Below, piece after piece: positions 7,547 through 12,987 of a DNA stretch of 12,987 nt (the first letter of the stretch is position 1; each line of letters begins with the position of its first letter). The notes beneath the pieces are model-generated. The model saw nothing but the letters and a program-made list of their open reading frames with translations. It had not been told where the DNA came from and ran no database searches. Made by a program: the position numbers and the translations under genes. Source of the DNA: JAVEYA01 sp034003745 (lineage in GTDB: Bacteria > Bacillota > Peptococcia > DRI-13 > PHAD01); NCBI GenBank assembly GCA_034003745.1, contig JAVEYA010000063.1, positions 1-12,987 on the forward strand, read 5' to 3'.

Positions 7547-8062
7547 TTACTTCTTCTTTTTCGGCTGCATTGGGGTATCGGATACTGTAAGTATATCCGG
7601 ATTACGCAGATACAGGGTTATCCTGATATACTGGAGCAGGGCCGCAATCAGCAAAGCCAGACTGAGAAAATAATAGGCCGCAAAGCTCTGTGAGGTATAA
7701 GACAGGGTAAAGATTACATAACACAGCGTCAGCAGGACCATCTGCAGGACCAGATAGCGCACCTTTTTCTTCGTTAAGGCAACAACATTTTCTGCTTGTT
7801 TCTTTTTAAGTGAAGCAACAGCAGCTTCCTTTTGTTTCACCAGTTTTAGCGCCTGAACAACCTGGTTCCCCGCCAGCGCGCACAGCAGAGCGATAACCGC
7901 ATACTGCAGCGTGGCCACGGGATAGACGGCTTCCCATTTTCGGCTGAGATAAACGAGATACTGCATTAAGCCCGTATTTCTCGCGGCAAATTCCTGCAGG
8001 CCATAAGCCCCAAACAGCAGGATTATCTGGATTAAAGATAAACGATGATAAATTTTTCTCAT
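7547..8062 (-). CDS. Predicted four-span membrane protein, unknown function
   Basis: I do not recognise this family. From the ATG at 8062 the product has 171 residues with four hydrophobic segments (about 9-25, 48-70, 102-122 and 127-149) and a lysine-rich, probably cytoplasmic coiled-coil-like loop between spans 2 and 3 (LVKQKEAAVASLKKKQAE, then LTKKKVR). The tail is basic (PKKKK). The frame extends upstream to a GTG at 8089, which would add nine residues, but no ribosome binding site precedes either codon. I prefer the ATG because MRKIYHRL gives a normal basic N-terminus and a TATAAT lies exactly six bases before it. It follows the prepilin-peptidase-like gene by 50-80 bases and ends at a strong terminator. 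A role alongside that peptidase is inferred only from position. Confidence 0.7.
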   Translation of the reverse strand: MRKIYHRLSLIQIILLFGAYGLQEFAARNTGLMQYLVYLSRKWEAVYPVATLQYAVIALLCALAGNQVVQALKLVKQKEAAVASLKKKQAENVVALTKKKVRYLVLQMVLLTLCYVIFTLSYTSQSFAAYYFLSLALLIAALLQYIRITLYLRNPDILTVSDTPMQPKKKK

Positions 8063-8068
8063 AAGGTT

Positions 8069-8074
8069 ATTATA
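8069..8074 (-). promoter_or_regulatory. Candidate -10 box for a leaderless membrane-protein transcript
   Basis: On the minus strand this reads TATAAT, followed by AACCTT and the ATG at 8062. A start site 7 bases downstream of the -10 would fall on the A of the ATG. The -35 region (TTCTTT at 17-bp spacing) is a poor match, so this could be chance in AT-rich DNA. Confidence 0.3.
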
Positions 8075-8140
8075 CACCAGTTCGTCCACTTAAAGAATAT
8101 TGCATTTATGGCGGCCTATGAAGTCAAATATTCTATTTTT

Positions 8141-8755
8141 TCAAGCTGCACCCAAAAAAGACAGCAGAATAGCTATCAGGATGGCCGCCATTGCCGGGGG
8201 CTTTTTTATGTTCTCCGCGGTGACATAGGGGATGTTCTTTTCCAGCACCCCGGCCTCACCCGCCGCAATATTCCGGGCTACAGCCGGCAGGTTTTTGCAG
8301 AGCAGCAGAAAATTAGATCCTTGGTCACGTCCAAGCTCTTTTAGGTTGAATTTATAGCAATAAAGAAGATAGCCCAATAGATAGAAAAACAGCAGCGGAA
8401 AAAGATACTTAAGGACCAGCGCGCTCCGATAAGGGCCCAGCCAAGGGGTTATGGCAATCAGAAAATGTCCGTCTCCTCCGCCCAGAATGCCCAGCCAGAA
8501 CAGGAAGATCATCAGGGCAGCCACGCACATAACCGGCCCCAGCCAGGCCTCCAGAAAATGCCAAAGAGCCGGGAATCCTTGGGAGCCCAAAAGCAGAGAA
8601 CGTCCATACGCCTGATACTGTAAAAAAGAAAAAACCATCCCGCTAATAAACAGCGGGACGGTCAATCTTCGGTAAATTACTCTTTCCTTAAAATCCGTGA
8701 TAACGGCAATAACCGCGGCAGCCAGTACTACTACCGTATTTATCTCCCAGGACAA
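8141..8755 (-). CDS. Type IV prepilin peptidase-like protein (A24 family, TadV/CpaA-like)
   Basis: The 204-residue, strongly hydrophobic product carries both aspartates of the A24 (GxGD) aspartyl protease family: D21 in TDFKERVIYRRLTVP, at the cytoplasmic end of span 1, and D95 in GILGGGDGHFLI (GGGD, 92-95). Enzymes of this family cleave the leader peptides of type IV or Flp/Tad prepilins in the membrane. It lacks the zinc-binding methyltransferase domain of PilD, like the short TadV/CpaA type, but has a C-terminal extension (about 135-204) with a last hydrophobic segment. The start is TTG at 8755, seven bases after the HD gene stop. Its AGGAGG (complement of 8767-8772) lies 11 bases upstream, overlapping the end of the HD gene, which suggests translational coupling. 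A TadE-like gene further upstream supports a pilus role. Confidence 0.8.
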   Translation of the reverse strand: MSWEINTVVVLAAAVIAVITDFKERVIYRRLTVPLFISGMVFSFLQYQAYGRSLLLGSQGFPALWHFLEAWLGPVMCVAALMIFLFWLGILGGGDGHFLIAITPWLGPYRSALVLKYLFPLLFFYLLGYLLYCYKFNLKELGRDQGSNFLLLCKNLPAVARNIAAGEAGVLEKNIPYVTAENIKKPPAMAAILIAILLSFLGAA

Positions 8756-8762
8756 TGCTTGC

Positions 8763-9338
8763 TCATCCTCCTAAGCCAATCTCCTGCGCAACCTTGCGCA
8801 TGCCGCAAATAGTCTCGGCAATGACGGTATCCAGGTCCATCTCCAGTTTCTCCGCGCCGGCTTCGATGACCTCCCGGTTGACCCCGGCGGCGAATCCTTT
8901 TTGCTTCCACTTCTTTTTCACCGACTGCACTTCCAGGTCCAGAACGCTCCTACTCGGACGCAATAGGGCCGCAGCGGTGATCAAACCGGTCAGTTCGTCA
9001 ATGGTATAGAGCGTCTTTTCCAGGTCACTCAGAGGTTCCACATCACTGACCAATCCCCAGCCATGGCTCTCCACCGCCCGGATATATCTTTCCGGCCATC
9101 CTTCCTCTGTAAGGATTTCCCGTACCTTCCGGCAATGCTGCTCCGGATACTGTTCATAGTCTAAGTCGTGGGCAAGGCCGATGATCCCCCAGGCTTCCCG
9201 GTCGGGAGCCGCAAAGAGCTCCGCGAAATGCAGCATTACCGCCTCCACCGCTAAGGCGTGCCTGATCAGGTGATCATTCTTGTTGTACTTGTTCAGCAAT
9301 TCAAAGGTTTCCTGCCGTGTAGGCGTCTTCTCCGTCAT
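8763..9338 (-). CDS. HD-superfamily hydrolase
   Basis: From the ATG at 9338 the protein has 191 residues and an HD-domain metal site: H27 (LIRHALAVEAV), H57-D58 (GLAHDLDYEQYP), H92 (VESHGWG) and D114 (LYTIDELTGLI). It resembles the COG2316-type predicted HD hydrolases, soluble proteins whose substrate is not established (phosphohydrolase by analogy). A second in-frame ATG at 9362 adds eight residues (MTKRGCIK). Neither start has a textbook ribosome binding site; GCGGGGAT lies upstream of 9338, and the N-terminus MTEKTPTRQETFELLNKY fits the family better, so I prefer it. The stop overlaps the ribosome binding site of the prepilin-peptidase gene. Its place inside a pilus-like block is unexplained. 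Confidence 0.85.
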   Translation of the reverse strand: MTEKTPTRQETFELLNKYNKNDHLIRHALAVEAVMLHFAELFAAPDREAWGIIGLAHDLDYEQYPEQHCRKVREILTEEGWPERYIRAVESHGWGLVSDVEPLSDLEKTLYTIDELTGLITAAALLRPSRSVLDLEVQSVKKKWKQKGFAAGVNREVIEAGAEKLEMDLDTVIAETICGMRKVAQEIGLGG

Positions 9339-9390
9339 TTTTATGCATCCCCGCTTCGTCATTTCACTTTTTACCCCGTGTATTACCCCT

Positions 9391-9420
9391 ACTATACTGA
9401 AGTCCGTCCCTGTGCGTCAA
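9391..9420 (-). promoter_or_regulatory. Sigma-A type promoter for the HD hydrolase / prepilin peptidase genes
   Basis: On the minus strand TTGACG (9415-9420) and TATAGT (9391-9396) are separated by 18 bases, five of six matches each to the -35 and -10 consensus. Transcription would start near 9384, about 22 bases before the first in-frame ATG. The 9363-9442 gap shows no clear terminator for the upstream gene, so this may be an internal operon promoter. Confidence 0.6.
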
Positions 9421-9442
9421 GAGGCTGCAACGGCGATAAAGC

Positions 9443-10627
9443 TTATATTTTAAAGATATAGGCTGCGGCGGTGGCGATATTATTGCCGCTGTCTGTTACC
9501 TGCACCGTTACCAGTTTAATGCCGGCCGCCGCTCCTAAATTGACGCTGATTGTTTCATCGGTGTACTCCTTCCAGGCCGTAAAGGCTCCGTCGTTGATTT
9601 TATAGCGGTATTGCAAAGAATTGTTGTCTGTGGCAATCAGCGTATACGGCGCATCTTGCAGGGAGGTAATAGTCGCCCGGGGAACAGCGTAAGAAAATAT
9701 GCCGATTACCGGGACTGTGGCGTCGGCATGCATAAAGGCGGAGAATTCTCCCTGTAAGGCCTCTATTCCCGCTTTGGCATCGCCGGCGAAGGTCCGCGCC
9801 TGTTCCGCCGCTATCATGGATGCTTCCGCTGCGCTTTGGGCCGCCTGGGCGGCGGCCACCGCAGGGTCGGTGGCGGTGGTAATGCTTAAGATGGTGGCGT
9901 AATGTTCTGAACCGCCCGGCACATATGCGCCTAAACGGTAGTAATAGGTCGTATTTCCCGCCAGACCGGCGTCGGGATAATACAGGTTGGCGCCGTCATA
10001 AAGGGTTGTCCAGGGCCCTGAGGCCGATGTTCCCCGATAGAGCTTGTATCGGGTCGCCGCGCCGTTTCCGTTCGTCGTCCAGTTTACTGTTGCGCCGATT
10101 GGCGTGATATTGGAGAAAGTAGGGCTGGTGGGAGGATTGGGGTCCGTGGTAGCCTGACGGATAGTATATCCGCCATATGCCCCGGTAGGGTTGTCAGAAA
10201 CGGGATGTCCGTGGCCATTGAAGCAAAACCGGTTGTTATTGTTGTATGAAAGCGTATAGGTCGTCCCCGGACCCAGACCGGTCATAATTGTCAGGCTGTT
10301 CGCTCTCCTGCCGGAGGCAAAAGTAGTGCCGGCGCTTTGCACAATTAAGGTGGAATACCAATCTCCGTCGCTGGAATATAAGGTTTTTAAATCAGACCGG
10401 CGGTACCTGCCTTCTCCCGAATCCCAAGCGTCCAAAACATGTACGGTAACGCTGCTCGTAGTCGTGGCCGCATAATAGACAGGTACACTTCCGTATGGGT
10501 CCGTCAGATAAGTAAAGGTTGCCGCCGAAACAGGGGAAGAAAAGAGAGATAGCCAAACCAGGTATACGATTAGCATGCTTATCCCTTTGGGCAGCAGTTT
10601 TTTAAAAATTTTTGTTATTTTTATCAC
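9443..10627 (-). CDS. Exported fibronectin type III domain protein with Ala-rich helical linker
   Basis: Read from the GTG at 10627 this is a 394-residue protein with a long signal peptide (basic MIKITKIFKKLLPKG, then a hydrophobic core, cleavage near VSA-A at about 35). Residues 36-160 are beta-rich and unassigned, 166-253 are a fibronectin III domain (NWTTNGNGAATRYKLYRG; AGNTTYYYRLGAY), 255-300 are an alanine-rich probable coiled coil, and 302-394 are a C-terminal Ig/Y_Y_Y-like domain (YRYKINDGAFTAWKEYTD). The modules suggest an extracellular binding or structural protein; no catalytic motif is visible. The start is uncertain: the GTG lies inside a near-complete Shine-Dalgarno sequence, and an ATG at 10576 with AAAGGG upstream would remove the basic n-region. 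It follows the propeller protein gene by seven bases, so the two are probably co-expressed. Confidence 0.8.
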   Translation of the reverse strand: MIKITKIFKKLLPKGISMLIVYLVWLSLFSSPVSAATFTYLTDPYGSVPVYYAATTTSSVTVHVLDAWDSGEGRYRRSDLKTLYSSDGDWYSTLIVQSAGTTFASGRRANSLTIMTGLGPGTTYTLSYNNNNRFCFNGHGHPVSDNPTGAYGGYTIRQATTDPNPPTSPTFSNITPIGATVNWTTNGNGAATRYKLYRGTSASGPWTTLYDGANLYYPDAGLAGNTTYYYRLGAYVPGGSEHYATILSITTATDPAVAAAQAAQSAAEASMIAAEQARTFAGDAKAGIEALQGEFSAFMHADATVPVIGIFSYAVPRATITSLQDAPYTLIATDNNSLQYRYKINDGAFTAWKEYTDETISVNLGAAAGIKLVTVQVTDSGNNIATAAAYIFKI

Positions 10628-10634
10628 CGCCTTT
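10623..10634 (-). promoter_or_regulatory. Near-complete Shine-Dalgarno sequence overlapping the GTG start of the FN3 protein
   Basis: The minus strand reads AAAGGCGGTGAT, matching 10 of 12 positions of the full anti-SD complement TAAGGAGGTGAT. The GTG at 10627-10625 is part of it, so initiation at that GTG is sterically unlikely. The in-frame codon at normal spacing (8 bases after GGCGG) is ATA at 10618. The element fills the seven-base gap after the upstream stop. Confidence 0.6.
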
Positions 10635-12329
10635 TTAATGGGTCAAATGAATCTTGTGTAAATCCAGGGCGGAACCCTGAATAAGCGCAAATTCGGGATA
10701 CTCTGCATAAGCGGATTCCGTCCCCTTCCATACCGTAAAGGAGATATCCAGGGGTGTTCCGGCAGGCACGCCGACGCCGGTATGGAATGTCCCCGTCCAA
10801 ATATTCATCATCGTGCCGCTTGACTCATCCGGCATAATCCCGCCCAGGAGACTGCTCAATGTAATGGTCTCACCGCCGGCCCTGATATCTGCAACCACGC
10901 TTTCCGCCCCGCCGGTCGTCGTGATGCAAAAGTGTACGTTATACCCGGCCCAGATTCTGACCTGCCGGTCTGTCGGCAGCATCGGGTTGCCGGGGATATC
11001 CGGACCGACCAGACCTGTTATTTGAAAACCGTTCACGCTAAGGGAGGCGTCCACCAGCCGTACACTCCATATTTTCGGGGTCACCGCTTTATCGTCGGTA
11101 TGAAGCAGGGCCCGATAGCTGGGCTTTGTTCCCGGCGCGGCAAACCTGGCCACCCCGCCGGGACGGATTGTCTGCCAATTCACGCCATCCACCGTCGCCT
11201 CCCAGGCTATGCTTGTCCCGGGCGGCAGCGCTTCTTCGGCAAGAAGCTGCAGCCCGGATACTTCATGATGAGCCTCGCCGGCCTTACCCTGCAAGACTTG
11301 ATGATTGGCATAAGTGATTTTTTCCAGTCCCGTAATCCGTAAACCGGGTATTTCTGTCATCCCGCTCCCATTGAAGGCGAAGTAACTAACCTGGGGATTA
11401 TCTGCAATGTCCTGTTCCAAGACGGCATAATCGAACATATCCGGTTTAAGGCTTACCGCCAAAGGTTTGCGCAATCCCTGGACGGATAGATGGGGATTGT
11501 AGACCATCCGGCTGCCGTCATAGCTGTAGGCCTTAATCTGATTCTCATCGGCGATCAGATACAGCCCGCCGTCTTTGCTGACGCTGAGACTGCGCGGATT
11601 CGTCAGTTCGCCCGTTTGGACGCTCTTCCCCGCCTCCTCCCTCATCACCCCTCCCTTCAATGAATAATACCGGACTGCCTTCTCCGCCTTATCCAAAATA
11701 ACGAAGGCAAAATCATCATCTTCCACGGATATGCTGAGCGGATTCGCTTCCGGCAGGGCAACAGATAATGCCGCAATGGGAAGATAGCCGCTTCCGTCAT
11801 AGCCGTAACGCCTGATGCTATTCCCATCCAGAAGGATAAAATCATACGTTCCGCTGATTACGTCCAGCGCGCGGGGGTCGGCTAAACCGCTAATGGCCTG
11901 ATAACCGTTTTTAACCATGCCGGAGCCGTCGTAATGATACCAGGCCGCCTCTCGTGCACCCCTTTCCAGGATAAGGTATTCACCCATTCGCCCGGCGATG
12001 CTGACCGGTTCATGAAGCCCTCCGGTGACGCTTAGAGGCACATACCCCTTCATTACCGCCCCATTATACCGGTATGTTTCCGCCGCATCGCCGTTAATCA
12101 GCGTGATATCATAGTTGCCGGTGTAAAGAAGCAGGGAATTGGCCAAATTCTTAGGCCCCAGGGTTACCCAGCCGTTGGCTGTATCCACTTCCGCTGTAGT
12201 CCGGAGCAGATCTACCTTGTTCAGATCATCGAAGGAGTCGTCGATATAGACTTCAGCGGCTAGCGCTGGGGCTGAAAAGGTTGCCAGGATAAGCAGCATA
12301 AGGAGCGTTTGCCTGATCTGTTTTCTCAC
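10635..12329 (-). CDS. Exported protein with six-fold repeat (putative beta-propeller) and C-terminal beta domains
   Basis: The 564-residue product has a signal peptide (MRKQIRQTLL, hydrophobic core, cleavage near ALA-A at residue 24/25). A short DDSFDDLNKVD segment is followed by six repeats of 44-48 residues whose aromatic-rich motif starts at Y86 (YRYNG), Y131 (YHYDGSGM), Y175 (YGYDGSG), Y221 (YYSLKGG), Y268 (YSYDGSRM) and Y316 (YFAFNGSGM). Each is followed by a 'LSV-GL-PL-' strand pattern, which is the spacing of beta-propeller blades. Residues 355-430 form a beta domain (IAWEATVDGVNW, YRALLHTDD, TPKIWSVRLV), and 430-564 hold a last beta-rich region. The start is GTG at 12329 with AAAGGAGG (complement of 12336-12343) six bases upstream. 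It lies between a TadE-like gene and the FN3 gene. I infer an extracellular adhesin or pilus-associated role; the ligand is unknown. Confidence 0.82.
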   Translation of the reverse strand: MRKQIRQTLLMLLILATFSAPALAAEVYIDDSFDDLNKVDLLRTTAEVDTANGWVTLGPKNLANSLLLYTGNYDITLINGDAAETYRYNGAVMKGYVPLSVTGGLHEPVSIAGRMGEYLILERGAREAAWYHYDGSGMVKNGYQAISGLADPRALDVISGTYDFILLDGNSIRRYGYDGSGYLPIAALSVALPEANPLSISVEDDDFAFVILDKAEKAVRYYSLKGGVMREEAGKSVQTGELTNPRSLSVSKDGGLYLIADENQIKAYSYDGSRMVYNPHLSVQGLRKPLAVSLKPDMFDYAVLEQDIADNPQVSYFAFNGSGMTEIPGLRITGLEKITYANHQVLQGKAGEAHHEVSGLQLLAEEALPPGTSIAWEATVDGVNWQTIRPGGVARFAAPGTKPSYRALLHTDDKAVTPKIWSVRLVDASLSVNGFQITGLVGPDIPGNPMLPTDRQVRIWAGYNVHFCITTTGGAESVVADIRAGGETITLSSLLGGIMPDESSGTMMNIWTGTFHTGVGVPAGTPLDISFTVWKGTESAYAEYPEFALIQGSALDLHKIHLTH

Positions 12330-12347
12330 CCTGCTCCTCCTTTCAGA

Positions 12348-12860
12348 TTAGTCCTGGACCTCGGCGACGGCATACGCATAGATTTCCTGTTCCCCTCCTG
12401 TGAAAATATATTGATGTTTTACGCAGACCACGGCCAGCACGCCCGGGTCATGAAACGTGTGGGAGACGCCCACCGTCGAGTGATATACGTACGGAAAGCC
12501 AGGACCCTGACAAATGTAGAAATCAAGAACTTCCGGTACTGCCAGAATGGGAGAACGTTCACCCGGCGGATTATCCGGCAGCAGACCAAGATTAAGATAA
12601 AAGACTTCTTCAAAGTTTTCCCTGGATTGCAGCGGCGCTAACCGGGTACGCCCTTCGGCCAGTGCCGTTTCGTCCAGGGCAAGTACCGCCGCTTTCACTC
12701 CTCTGTTCAGGGCGGTTTTGGTTTTACTCGCCGCATAACGGGCATTGGCGGCGTCCAACGTCATCCCCAGCAGCAGCCAAAAAAGGGGAAGACACAGCAA
12801 CAGGGCCGCCAGCATTACCCCTTTTCTTTCCCGCAGAAATGTTTTGCAAAGCTTTTTCAC
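12348..12860 (-). CDS. TadE/TadG-like single-span pilus-assembly protein
   Basis: From the GTG at 12860 the product has 170 residues. A short basic N-terminus (MKKLCKTFLRERKG) leads into one membrane span (about 15-35, LAALLLCLPLFWLLLGM), then DAANARYAASKTKTALNRGVKAAVLAL, the helix pattern typical of TadE/TadF/TadG-like minor pseudopilins of Tad (Flp) pili. Residues 65-170 would lie outside the membrane. The glutamate normally found five residues after the pseudopilin cleavage glycine is absent (after G14 the sequence is VMLAA), so processing by the prepilin peptidase is doubtful. The frame is open upstream to a GTG at 12890 (180 residues), but that would overlap the upstream gene and place the G-rich ribosome binding site inside the protein. 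The stop is 18 bases before the propeller gene. Confidence 0.7.
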   Translation of the reverse strand: MKKLCKTFLRERKGVMLAALLLCLPLFWLLLGMTLDAANARYAASKTKTALNRGVKAAVLALDETALAEGRTRLAPLQSRENFEEVFYLNLGLLPDNPPGERSPILAVPEVLDFYICQGPGFPYVYHSTVGVSHTFHDPGVLAVVCVKHQYIFTGGEQEIYAYAVAEVQD

Positions 12861-12861
12861 A

Positions 12862-12873
12862 CCCTCCCCCCCC
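12862..12873 (-). promoter_or_regulatory. G-rich ribosome binding site with a G8 tract, sets the TadE-like start
   Basis: Immediately after the TGA of the upstream gene the minus strand reads eight G, then AGGG and T, then the GTG start at 12860. The GGGGAGGG purine tract fits the anti-SD and supports this start over the GTG at 12890. The homopolymer is prone to slippage, which would change SD spacing. Confidence 0.55.
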
Positions 12874-12987
12874 TCACGGCAATTTCTCACTCATGATGCT
12901 GCCGGACGCCTTCAGCATCCATTCCGCCGGCGGCGGCGCGCCGCCGATAGCCATCACCCCTTTTAAGCTATGGGCGTTGCCCGGTAC
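12874..12987 (-). CDS. C-terminal fragment of an unidentified protein (runs off the right edge)
   Basis: A minus-strand frame is open from the window edge to a TGA at 12874-12876, giving the last 37 residues, including NAHSLKGVMAIGG, PPPAEWML and the end SIMSEKLP. Its stop sits directly against the ribosome binding site of the TadE-like gene, leaving 13 bases between stop and start, so it is probably the upstream gene of the same operon. A Tad-type component would be expected from context, but the fragment is too short to recognise. A 16-bp perfect palindrome (12931-12946) lies within it. Confidence 0.55.
   Translation of the reverse strand, partial: VPGNAHSLKGVMAIGGAPPPAEWMLKASGSIMSEKLP

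Noticed and set aside
8094..8134. AGAATATT/AATATTCT inverted repeat as a terminator after the prepilin-peptidase gene
   Set aside because: Only 8 AT-rich pairs with a ~25-base loop and no U-tract on the minus strand; too weak to call.
1..12987. GGTACC/GGTAC at the two window ends as a sign of circularity or a defined fragment
   Set aside because: The shared bases are only five long and GGTACC also occurs inside the window, so nothing can be concluded.
1..12987. CRISPR arrays, tRNA or rRNA genes, transposase genes
   Set aside because: No regularly spaced repeats, tRNA-like cloverleaf or CCA-flanked arms, rRNA sequence or transposase-like protein was seen on either strand.

Overview
The window looks like a chromosomal segment of a Gram-positive clostridium, with the Peptococcaceae and their relatives as the best guess. 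Pointers are S-layer homology (SLH) repeats, a 'copper amine oxidase N-terminal' (stalk) domain used as a C-terminal module, GTP-dependent PEP carboxykinase, strong AGGAGG-type ribosome binding sites with frequent GTG/TTG starts, and moderately high GC content. This placement rests on gene content read by eye, not on a search.

Left part, plus strand: positions 1-3561 hold the 3' part of a very large mosaic exported protein, mostly beta-sandwich modules ending in a stalk domain. It is followed by an intrinsic terminator and a ~139-bp palindromic, MITE/REP-like intergenic element. A small antibiotic-biosynthesis-monooxygenase (ABM) family gene (minus) then diverges from a gene for an exported protein with three SLH repeats (plus, 4236-5423). 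The SLH gene converges on pckG (minus, 5520-7310), with a perfect 12-bp hairpin between them. pckG has an extended -10 promoter, and a strong terminator at 7502-7539 separates it from the next block.

Right part, all minus strand: reading from the right edge, the order is the C-terminal 37 codons of an unidentified protein, a TadE/TadG-like single-span protein, an exported six-repeat putative beta-propeller protein, an exported fibronectin-III protein, an HD-superfamily hydrolase, a type IV (A24) prepilin-peptidase-like protein and a four-span membrane protein. Gaps are short and start signals overlap. The first four junctions look like one operon. A TTGACG/TATAGT promoter lies in front of the HD gene, and I see no convincing terminator before it, so the second half may be co-transcribed as well as independently started. 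I read this as part of a Tad-like pilus or secretion locus with exported adhesin-like cargo; the motor (TadA), secretin and pilin genes are not in view.

The most unusual signals are a perfect 32-bp palindrome inside the first coding region (534-565), the palindromic intergenic element (3626-3764), threonine in place of the usual hyper-reactive cysteine in the PckG P-loop, and the accessory-rich pilus-like block containing an HD hydrolase. Start signals are also odd: a near-complete Shine-Dalgarno sequence that swallows a GTG start, a TATAAT placed for leaderless translation, and a G8 tract at a start.
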